A stretch of DNA of 7,556 nt from an uncultured Pigmentiphaga sp. (GTDB taxonomy: Bacteria; Pseudomonadota; Gammaproteobacteria; Burkholderiales; Burkholderiaceae_B). The notes below the pieces were generated by a model. That model was not told where the DNA came from. It saw only the letters and a program-made list of their open reading frames with translations, and searched no databases. Below, piece after piece: positions 1 to 6,801 of the stretch. Positions within the stretch are counted from its first letter, which is position 1; each line of letters opens with the position of its first letter. Where the stretch lies: contig CALAGD010000020.1 in the NCBI GenBank assembly GCA_937891425.1, positions 1 to 7,556 on the forward strand, read 5' to 3'. Both the position numbers and the translations under genes were made by a program.

Positions 1-103
1 GGGGTGGTCTGAACACGCCAGGCGGTGCCCTGGGGCATCGTCCGTGGTTCATTCCGTCATTACCAACATGCGCGGAAACGCGCCTTACGATCGGGGCCTG
101 TTC

Positions 104-1054
104 ATGAGGACGGCTATCTGGAAAAAGGGGTTCGATGCCGTACGGCTTCACTGGCCTCGCTGGCGGAAGTACGTGGCGGGAGCATTCTTCCTGCTGGTGG
201 CGATCCTGCTCGTGCGTCTGGCGTTGGGTATCGACTGGCGCGAGGTGGCTCGTGCTTTCCGGGCACTCAGTCCGGCGACCCTGGCGATTGCAGGCGGGCT
301 CGCCGTGCTGAGCTACGGCATCTATTGCTGCTACGATCTGCTGGGCCGTTATTTAACCGGACATTCACTGGGAACCGGGCGCGTCATGCTGATCACGTTC
401 ATCAGCTACGCGTTCAACCTGAGTTTCGGGGCAATGGTGGGGGGCGCTGCGTTCCGCTTTCGCCTGTACTCACGGGCGGGTATCGATCCGGGTACGATCA
501 CCCGGGTACTTGCTACGTCAGTCGTCACGAACTGGGTGGGCTACCTGCTGCTGGCTGGCGTACTGCTGGCCACCCGCACGGTTTCACTGCCTGATTCGTG
601 GGTGGGCGGCACCCTGTTGCAGGCCATCGGCGCAGGGCTGACCGTGCTGTTTGCTGCGTATCTGAGTTTCATCCTGTTGCTGGCGCGTCCCGAGCTCCGC
701 TTCCGGGGGCATGAACTGCCTTTGCCCGGACGGCGGCTGGCATGGCTGCAGGTGACCATGTCGGTGAGCAACTGGGTGGTGATGGGTGCCGTCGTCTACA
801 CGTTGTTGCCCGATGGTGCAGCCTCCTATCCGGTGGTGCTGGGCGCGTTGCTGCTGGGCGCCATCGCAGGTGTGGTTACCCACATCCCTGCTGGCGTCGG
901 TGTCATCGAGGCCGTGTTCCTGGCCGTGCTGGGCGGTTCGGTACCGCAGCACCAGGTGCTGGCCTCGCTGCTCGCCTACCGGGTGGTGTACTACCTGGTA
1001 CCTTTGGCGATTGCTGCCGTAGCCTATGTCACGACAGAGGCCAGCAGGGGCGCA

Positions 1055-1078
<24 letters not shown>
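104..1078 (+). CDS. YbhN/UPF0104-family multi-pass inner-membrane protein
   Basis: A 324-residue, very hydrophobic protein related to E. coli YbhN and to the membrane half of lysylphosphatidylglycerol synthase (MprF-like). About seven to nine membrane spans can be drawn, for example near residues 24-42, 57-77, 95-117, 140-156, 172-194, 216-236, 243-262 and 286-308. Family-typical stretches are visible: FNLSFGAMVGGAAFRFR (104-120), THIPAGVGVIEAVF (259-272) and AYRVVYYLVPL (291-301). No soluble aminoacyl-transferase domain is present, so lipid aminoacylation should not be assumed; the biochemical role is unknown. The frame is open from the window edge, with possible starts at GTG 44, ATG 68 and ATG 104. 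I chose 104 because it gives the usual family length and forms an ATGA overlap with a stop at 105-107 in another frame that could end an upstream gene; the ribosome site is weak at all three. Its last 24 bases overlap the 3' end of egtB on the other strand. Confidence 0.85.
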
Positions 1079-2368
<1,290 letters not shown>

Positions 2369-2421
2369 GACTTCTCCAGATTCTTCGTGCAGGGCGGGGC
2401 GGGGCGTGGCTACCCGTTGTG

Positions 2422-3423
2422 TCAGTGCCGGTACGCGGGTGCAGGTTCAGCGCGGGTACTGGCCAGATACACCGCAAACCATTCACGGGGGTCGGTCCAG
2501 CAATGCACGTTTCGGAACCTGGCACGGCGCAGCATCGACTCGAACCGGGTCGGAACGTATTTGTAGGAATTTTCGGTGTGGATGGATTCGCCAGCCCGGA
2601 AATGCCGCTGTCCTCCGGGCCAATGTACGGTCAGGTCGCGGCGCGCCACCAGGTGCATCTCCACACGGGAATGGGCGCCATTGAACCGGGCTTCGTGTTC
2701 CCAGTCCGAAATGTCGAAATCGCTGTCGATCAGGCGGTTGATGCAGCGCAGGATGTTGCGATTGAAGGCGGCAGTCACCTGCAGCGGGTCGTCGTACGCG
2801 GCCAGTAGCACCGCTTCCGGTTTGGGGCAGTCCACGCCAATCAACAGGCTGCCATCGTGCTCGGCCAGCGTACTCACGCGCTGCAGCAGGTCCAGCGCTG
2901 CAGCGGGTGAGAAATTGCCGATGCTGGATCCGGGGAAAAAGAACAGGCGGCGGTGGCCCACTACCTGATGGGGCAGGTACAGGTCGTCGGTAAAGTCCTG
3001 CGCAAGGGGAAGAATTTCGATGTGCGGATAGGTCAGTTTCAGGCGGCGTACGGCCCGTGCCATGTAGTCGGCCGAGATGTCGATGGGCACGTACTGCAGA
3101 GGGCAGACGGTGCGCAACAGGGTTTCTCCCTTGGTGCAATCGCCTGCTCCCAGATCGATCAGGCTGTTGACCACACCCGTGTGGTGCGCGATGTCTCTGG
3201 CGTGCCTGCGCAGTATCTCGGCTTCCATCCGAGTCGGATAATACTCGGGCAGCTGGGTGATTACCGTGAACAATGTCGAACCCACGTTGTCGTACAGAAA
3301 CTTGGGGCTGAGATGGGCCTGATTCGCGGTAAGACCGTGAAGCACTTCCTGGCGCGGGTCGGACGTCCGATGCGTTGCCAGACTATGCAGTTCCGTGACG
3401 GTGACAGACGTTTCCAGAGCCAT
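2422..3423 (-). CDS. egtD: L-histidine N-alpha-methyltransferase EgtD
   Basis: A 333-residue SAM-dependent enzyme that methylates the alpha-amino group of histidine three times to make hercynine, the first committed step of ergothioneine synthesis. Visible family marks are LSPKFLYDNVGSTLF (residues 38-52), LPEYYPTRMEAEIL (58-71), the SAM-binding loop DLGAGDCTKGETLL (90-103), FFFPGSSIGNF (161-171) and IHTENSYKY (281-289). By comparison with mycobacterial EgtD, the histidine-binding residues are probably a Tyr in EYYPTR, N170, Y210, E284 and S286, all present, so the enzyme looks intact. The length (about 320-330 residues expected) fits. The ATG at 3421-3423 is preceded on the minus strand by GGGAGAA at about seven bases. 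It is the first gene of a two-gene minus-strand unit with egtB and is divergent from the receiver-domain gene. I see no convincing -35/-10 pair upstream. Confidence 0.95.
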   Translation of the reverse strand: MALETSVTVTELHSLATHRTSDPRQEVLHGLTANQAHLSPKFLYDNVGSTLFTVITQLPEYYPTRMEAEILRRHARDIAHHTGVVNSLIDLGAGDCTKGETLLRTVCPLQYVPIDISADYMARAVRRLKLTYPHIEILPLAQDFTDDLYLPHQVVGHRRLFFFPGSSIGNFSPAAALDLLQRVSTLAEHDGSLLIGVDCPKPEAVLLAAYDDPLQVTAAFNRNILRCINRLIDSDFDISDWEHEARFNGAHSRVEMHLVARRDLTVHWPGGQRHFRAGESIHTENSYKYVPTRFESMLRRARFRNVHCWTDPREWFAVYLASTRAEPAPAYRH

Positions 3424-3637
3424 GCGTTCTCCCGTTGGTCGAGTAGTGTTTGAGGGGAGCCGGGGTCCTTGCCTCGAGCAGGTGTGGAAGGGCGTCTATC
3501 AAGTTTCGTGCCCGACGCTGGCATGGAATGAGGTGTCCGGGGTTTTCCGGGCGCGCAATTTGCTGCTCGGGGCTCTACCCGACAGGAGTCTTCGAGAGTT
3601 CAGATGGTTCGGGAAACCTGGTGGTCAAGGATCTCCT
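3424..3637. other. Divergent intergenic region between egtD and the response regulator
   Basis: These 214 bases should carry the promoters for egtD (leftward) and the receiver-domain gene (rightward). Apart from the two ribosome sites at its ends I find no good -35/-10 pair, no clear terminator and no strong inverted repeat. The rightward gene's frame stays open through here and into egtD. That extension overlaps a well-supported gene and lacks recognisable domains, so I treat this stretch as non-coding. Confidence 0.5.
3627..3631 (+). promoter_or_regulatory. Ribosome binding site fixing the response-regulator start
   Basis: AAGGA lies six bases before the ATG at 3638. It is the best translation-start signal in this open frame and argues against starts further upstream, which would run into egtD on the opposite strand. 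Confidence 0.6.
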
Positions 3638-4228
3638 ATGAAAGCAAGTAGCACCGGCACACGCCGCGTCGATTGGCAAGATGGTGATCGTCCGGTGGCG
3701 GCAAATGAGCCGGGTCACGGTGATGTGGAGCAGGATGCAGGTACCGAAACGGCAACGGGCGATGGTGGCCCGCGCCGGCATATTGCGGGGTCCTGGCGGT
3801 ATATGGGGCGCTCCACGCCGCGTGCTTCCTCATCAGGTCGAGCCGAGAACCTGTTCCATGGGTTGCGCATTCTCCTGGTCGATGACAGCGTGGATACCCT
3901 TGAGGCCTTTCGCGTGCTGCTGGAGCTCGAGGGGGCAGCCGTGGAGGTTGCGGACAACGGTGTCGGCGCTCTCGCGCTGGCCACCTCGCGCGATTTTGAC
4001 CTGATACTTTCAGACATCGGCATGCCCGGCATGGACGGCTACGAACTCATCGGCCGGCTGCGCGGCCATCCCCGTTCCGCATCGGTTCCCGCCTTCGCCC
4101 TGTCGGGCTTCAGCGATCAGGCGGGGGTGGCACATGCGCTTTCCTGCGGCTTCGACGCCTACATCGACAAACCGGTCACCTTGAACGCACTCCGGGCGGC
4201 GCTGCGCGCCTTGTCCGGATCCCACTGA
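3638..4228 (+). CDS. Orphan single-domain response regulator (receiver/CheY-like)
   Basis: A 196-residue protein whose C-terminal part (about residues 76-192) is a complete receiver domain that would accept a phosphate from a histidine kinase or phosphotransfer protein. The acidic pair is D82-D83 (in LLVDDS), the phosphorylated aspartate is D126 (LSDIGMPGMDGYE), the switch Ser is S156 (FALSGF) and the conserved Lys is K178 (YIDKPV). All key residues are present, so it should be functional. There is no DNA-binding or enzymatic output domain: the protein ends soon after the last receiver helix. Residues 1-75 are rich in Gly, Ser, Arg, Asp and Glu, look disordered and match nothing I recognise. 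The receiver style (DIGMPGMDGYE, then DKPV) resembles the terminal receivers of hybrid histidine kinases, so it could be a detached hybrid-kinase module or a phosphate sink/adaptor. No kinase gene is in the window. The start at 3638 is chosen for its AAGGA ribosome site; the N-terminal boundary is less certain than the domain. Confidence 0.82.
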   Translation: MKASSTGTRRVDWQDGDRPVAANEPGHGDVEQDAGTETATGDGGPRRHIAGSWRYMGRSTPRASSSGRAENLFHGLRILLVDDSVDTLEAFRVLLELEGAAVEVADNGVGALALATSRDFDLILSDIGMPGMDGYELIGRLRGHPRSASVPAFALSGFSDQAGVAHALSCGFDAYIDKPVTLNALRAALRALSGSH

Positions 4229-4241
4229 AACCGGGCAGCCT

Positions 4242-4255
4242 GCGCCGGCCGGCGC
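4242..4255. repeat. Perfect 14-base palindrome after the response regulator
   Basis: GCGCCGGCCGGCGC is its own reverse complement and begins 13 bases after the response-regulator stop. As RNA it could form a five-pair stem with a GGCC loop. No T-run follows, so it is at best a non-canonical terminator or mRNA 3'-end stabiliser. Confidence 0.5.
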
Positions 4256-4299
4256 CCAATCACGCCGTGCCGCACCCAATCATGATCCTGATAACGATT

Positions 4300-4317
4300 C
4301 GTGGCGCGCCTGCCACG
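4300..4317. repeat. Short hairpin (6-bp stem, 6-base loop)
   Basis: CGTGGC (4300-4305) and GCCACG (4312-4317) are perfect complements around a six-base loop. It immediately precedes the larger hairpin at 4321-4351 and shares bases with the left arm of the long inverted repeat at 4314-4387, so the two structures exclude each other in part. Confidence 0.5.
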
Positions 4318-4387
4318 CTGCAGGGCCTCAGCTTCTGCAGCTGAAGCCCTGGGCTGATCTCTGCCTCAAGCGATGCCCTGCAGCGTG
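4314..4387. repeat. Long inverted repeat with competing internal hairpin
   Basis: The left arm 4314-4329 and the right arm 4372-4387 are complementary at 15 of 16 positions; the core ACGCTGCAGGGC / GCCCTGCAGCGT is perfect. The arms are 42 bases apart. Between and overlapping them is a second hairpin, 4321-4333 with 4339-4351 (12 of 13 pairs, loop TCTGC). In minus-strand RNA its single mismatch becomes a G-U pair, so that strand would pair fully. Both structures use the CAGGGC at 4321-4326, so they are mutually exclusive. No T-run follows either, so this is not a standard terminator. It lies between the response regulator and the htpX promoter. Possible roles are an RNA switch, a small RNA or a REP-like mobile palindrome; the sequence does not decide. 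Confidence 0.6.
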
Positions 4388-4421
4388 TCGTTCTGTCCTC
4401 TTCTGGAAACCATTGGTCCTT

Positions 4422-4438
4422 CGCCCTGTCAGAGGGCG
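4422..4438. repeat. Hairpin just upstream of the htpX promoter
   Basis: CGCCCT (4422-4427) and AGGGCG (4433-4438) form a perfect six-base inverted repeat around GTCAG. It ends 13 bases before the proposed -10 of htpX, covering the place where a -35 would be, so it could be a regulator-binding site. Inference only. Confidence 0.4.
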
Positions 4439-4448
4439 CGTAGGTAAC

Positions 4449-4457
4449 TGGTAATAT
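4449..4457 (+). promoter_or_regulatory. Putative extended -10 promoter for htpX
   Basis: TGGTAATAT fits an extended -10 element (TG-N-TAATAT) and lies about 40 bases before the htpX ATG. There is no good -35 at 16-18 bases, which is tolerated by extended -10 promoters. I see no clear heat-shock sigma-32 pattern, although htpX is stress-induced in E. coli. Confidence 0.45.
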
Positions 4458-4495
4458 CGACGGTTGCGACCTTCAGCGAGAGGACAATCACTTAT

Positions 4496-5374
4496 ATGAA
4501 GCGCATTGCGTTATATCTCATCACCAACCTGGCGGTGCTGGTGGTCTTGAGTGCCACGTGCCGCATCCTGGGCGTCGACCGCTTCCTGATGGCCCAGGGC
4601 ATCAACTTCAATTCGTTGCTGGTGTTTGCGGCGGTCATTGGCTTCGGCGGATCGATCTTTTCGCTATTGATCAGCAAGCCCATGGCCAAGATGTCGACCG
4701 GGGCGCGGGTGATCGACCCCAACGCGCCCGCGAATGCCCACGAGGCATGGCTGGTGGATGCCGTCCGCCAGCTGGCCGAACGGGCCGGTATTGGCATGCC
4801 CGAGGTGGCCATCTATGAGGGCGCGCCCAACGCGTTTGCTACAGGGGCGTTTCGTAACAATGCGCTGGTGGCCGTGTCTACCGGGCTCCTCGAAAGCATG
4901 AGTGAAGAGGAAGTGCTGGCCGTGCTCGGGCACGAAGTGGCGCACATCGCCAACGGCGACATGGTTACGCTGACGCTCATCCAGGGGGTGGTGAACACGT
5001 TCGTCATTTTCCTGGCGCGCGTGGTGGGCTATTTCGTCGACCAGGTCGTATTGCGCAACGAGCGGGGGCCGGGCATCGGCTACTTCCTCACCGTCATCGT
5101 GTGCGAGATCGTGTTCGGTGTGCTGGCCTCGATCATCGTGGCGGCGTTCTCACGCCGGCGCGAGTACCGGGCAGATGCGGGCTCGGCACAGTTGCTGCGT
5201 TCGCGCGAACCCATGATCCGCGCACTGGCGCGCCTGCATGAGCTGCAGACGGGCGAGTTGCCCAAGAGCTTCGAGGCGGCCGGCATCAACGGGCGCGCTG
5301 CCGTGAGCGCCATGTTCTCCACTCATCCGCCCATTCCGTTGCGCATCCGCGCCCTGCAGCAGATGCGGGTATAA
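4496..5374 (+). CDS. htpX: Membrane zinc metalloprotease HtpX
   Basis: A 292-residue M48-family protease (E. coli HtpX is about 293) that degrades misfolded or damaged inner-membrane proteins together with FtsH. The zinc site is HEVAH (residues 146-150: ligands H146 and H150, catalytic E147), with the third ligand in RREYRADAGSA (probably E223). Two N-terminal hydrophobic spans (about 5-25 and 40-60) and two more around 160-186 and 195-218 give the expected membrane topology with a cytoplasmic active site. Other family marks are YEGAPNAFATG (107-117), VAVSTGLL (125-132) and FSTHPPIPLRI (274-284). The start ATG has a GAGAGGA ribosome site (4478-4484), spaced eleven bases away, a little long. 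The gene appears to be transcribed alone: it has its own putative promoter and a strong terminator directly after. All catalytic residues are intact. Confidence 0.96.
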   Translation: MKRIALYLITNLAVLVVLSATCRILGVDRFLMAQGINFNSLLVFAAVIGFGGSIFSLLISKPMAKMSTGARVIDPNAPANAHEAWLVDAVRQLAERAGIGMPEVAIYEGAPNAFATGAFRNNALVAVSTGLLESMSEEEVLAVLGHEVAHIANGDMVTLTLIQGVVNTFVIFLARVVGYFVDQVVLRNERGPGIGYFLTVIVCEIVFGVLASIIVAAFSRRREYRADAGSAQLLRSREPMIRALARLHELQTGELPKSFEAAGINGRAAVSAMFSTHPPIPLRIRALQQMRV

Positions 5375-5394
5375 GACGCCGCTTGCTGGCAAGG

Positions 5395-5427
5395 AAAAGC
5401 ACCGAAGGAGACTTCGGTGCTTTTTTT
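5395..5427 (+). terminator. Rho-independent terminator after htpX
   Basis: Arms 5395-5407 and 5412-5424 are perfect 13-base complements (core AGCACCGAAG / CTTCGGTGCT) around a GAGA loop and run into seven T residues (5421-5427). It begins 20 bases after the htpX stop. It separates htpX from the transport/oxygenase operon. Confidence 0.93.
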
Positions 5428-5524
5428 GTGCCCGCCTGCAGTGCATGGGGGCCGACCTGCCAGCTTCCGGGACCGCCTCGCAAGCCGGTATGCCCGGGCG
5501 AGCACGTCATGTCGGTGGAAACCG

Positions 5525-5634
5525 ATATTGATAAAAATAACAAAATATGCACATCATATGTTGCAGAATTCTCATATAAAGATAATAATGACGAAAAATT
5601 CAATAAAACTACTTCAACGAGGAGGTGGAGACCC
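5525..5634 (+). promoter_or_regulatory. AT-rich leader/promoter region of the transport-oxygenase operon
   Basis: Positions 5531-5610 are about 79% A+T, in sharp contrast to the GC-rich surroundings. Several weak promoter matches lie here. One is TTGATA (5528-5533) with CATCAT (5552-5557), 18 bases apart; another is TTGCAG (5561-5566) followed by TAATAA (5583-5588), 16 bases apart. An imperfect inverted repeat, TGCACAT-CAT-ATGTTGCA (5548-5565, one-base bulge), is a candidate operator overlapping the first. The promoter itself is not pinned down, but the region is very likely where transcription of the downstream operon begins and is controlled. Confidence 0.5.
5620..5626 (+). promoter_or_regulatory. 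Strong Shine-Dalgarno site fixing the binding-protein start
   Basis: AGGAGGT lies eight bases before the ATG at 5635, a near-ideal match and spacing. With the signal peptide that begins at this ATG, it rules out the in-frame starts upstream. Confidence 0.85.
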
Positions 5635-6786
5635 ATGCGTACGTTCAAGTCCATCGGGGCAGCGCTCGCTTTGTCATTTGCGGGCAGCGCCGCCATTGCC
5701 GACGTCAATGTCGGCGTCATCCTGTCTCAAACGGGTCCCGGCGCATCACTTGGCATCCCGGCGCGCCACACGGTGCAGCTCTGGCCCGCCGAGATTGCGG
5801 GTGAAAAGCTGAACATCACTGTGCTGGACGACAAGTCCGATCCCACGGCGTCCGCCACGGCGGCCCGGCAGCTCATGGAGCAACGCAAGGTCGACGTCAT
5901 CGTGGGTCCGTCCATTACGCCTACTTCGCTGTCCGCGCTGCAGGCAGCGGGCGAGAATCAGACACCCATCTTCACGTTGGCTGGCGGGAAGTCGATCGTC
6001 GAGCCGCTGGAAGGTCCAAGAACCTGGGAGTTCAAGATGCCGCCAGACGAAGGCATCCCGGTCAAGCTGCTGCTCGAACACATGAAGAAGTCGGGCCACA
6101 AGCGGCTCGGGATCGTCGCGGTGGGTAATTCCTATGGTGAAGTGTTTGCGGACGTCATGAAGAAAGCGGCGCCTGAGTACGGCGTGGAAGTGATCGGCAC
6201 GGAAACGTTCCAGCCAACTGACACCAGCTTCGTGGCGCAGGCGGTGAAACTGCTTGCAGCGCGCCCTGATGCGATCTTCATCGCCGCGGTCGGTACACCG
6301 GGTGCCATGCCCCATGTCGAGCTGGTGCGTCGTGGTTTCAAGGGGCAGATCTATCAAACCCAGGCAATCGCCAATAATGATTTCCTGCGCGTCGGTGGCA
6401 AGGAGGTCGAAGGTGCCATATTTGCCGTATCCCCGCTGCTGGTTGCCGAGCAGTTGCCCGACAGCAATCCAGTCAAGAAAGTAGCGCTCGACTACATCAA
6501 GCGTTACGAGGATGTGCATGGAGCCGGTTCACGTTCGCTCTTTGGGGCGATGGCCTGGGACGCCTACCTGTTCCTCGAAGATGCCCTGCCCAAGGCGCTT
6601 GCCAATGCCAGGCCCGGTACTCCCGAGTTTCGCCGGGCGCTGCGCGACGCCATTGAAAGCGCTCGCGAGCTTGTCGTGACGCAAGGCGTATACAGTCTTT
6701 CCCCAGCCAATCACAACGGGGCGGATGAACGCAGTCAGGTGCTTGTGCGCATCGACAATGGCGGCTGGAAGTACGTGGCGGACTGA
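5635..6786 (+). CDS. ABC transporter periplasmic substrate-binding protein, Leu/Ile/Val (type I) family
   Basis: A 383-residue secreted binding protein. Residues 1-22 form a Sec signal peptide: a basic start, a hydrophobic core and AIA before the probable cut at A22-D23. The mature part is a type I periplasmic-binding fold (LivK/Peripla_BP_6 style). It has VGVILSQTGPGASLGIPA at the start of lobe 1 (26-43), LDDKSDPT (64-71), VDVIVGPSITPTSLS (86-100) and, near the C-terminus, GVYSLSPANHNGAD (351-364). It would capture a small ligand in the periplasm and hand it to a permease/ATPase pair that is not in the window. This family binds branched-chain amino acids but also aromatic and other carboxylates. 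The neighbouring Rieske oxygenase, 15 bases downstream, favours an aromatic ligand by inference. The frame is open upstream to 5383, but the ATG at 5635 is supported by the ideal ribosome site and signal peptide. Confidence 0.92.
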   Translation: MRTFKSIGAALALSFAGSAAIADVNVGVILSQTGPGASLGIPARHTVQLWPAEIAGEKLNITVLDDKSDPTASATAARQLMEQRKVDVIVGPSITPTSLSALQAAGENQTPIFTLAGGKSIVEPLEGPRTWEFKMPPDEGIPVKLLLEHMKKSGHKRLGIVAVGNSYGEVFADVMKKAAPEYGVEVIGTETFQPTDTSFVAQAVKLLAARPDAIFIAAVGTPGAMPHVELVRRGFKGQIYQTQAIANNDFLRVGGKEVEGAIFAVSPLLVAEQLPDSNPVKKVALDYIKRYEDVHGAGSRSLFGAMAWDAYLFLEDALPKALANARPGTPEFRRALRDAIESARELVVTQGVYSLSPANHNGADERSQVLVRIDNGGWKYVAD

Positions 6787-6801
6787 GCGGGTGGAGGTGT
6801 C

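Noticed and set aside
1..107. A possible 3' end of an upstream gene: a frame open from base 3 to a TGA at 105-107, or one ending at a TGA at 10-12.
   Set aside because: About 30 codons without a recognisable motif, and the YbhN-family frame is also open here with higher third-position GC. Not enough to call a gene; used only as weak support for the start at 104.
3395..3637. An in-frame 81-codon upstream extension of the response regulator.
   Set aside because: It overlaps the start of egtD on the other strand, has no domain and no good ribosome site; the AAGGA site before 3638 is better.
4284..4301. Three consecutive GATNNN hexamers (GATCCT GATAAC GATTCG), slightly Fur-box-like.
   Set aside because: Only the GAT of each unit fits, and the site is about 150 bases from the proposed htpX promoter. 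Too weak to call a Fur site.
4242..4351. Reading the palindromes after the response regulator as a standard intrinsic terminator.
   Set aside because: None is followed by a T-run, unlike the clear terminator after htpX.
5383..5634. An in-frame extension of the binding protein starting near the htpX stop, including an ATG at 5509 whose 42 codons run through the AT-rich leader.
   Set aside because: It would begin within or just after the htpX terminator and would bury the signal peptide inside the protein. The ideal ribosome site and signal peptide at 5635 decide the start. Stop-free AT-rich sequence over 42 codons is notable but probably chance.
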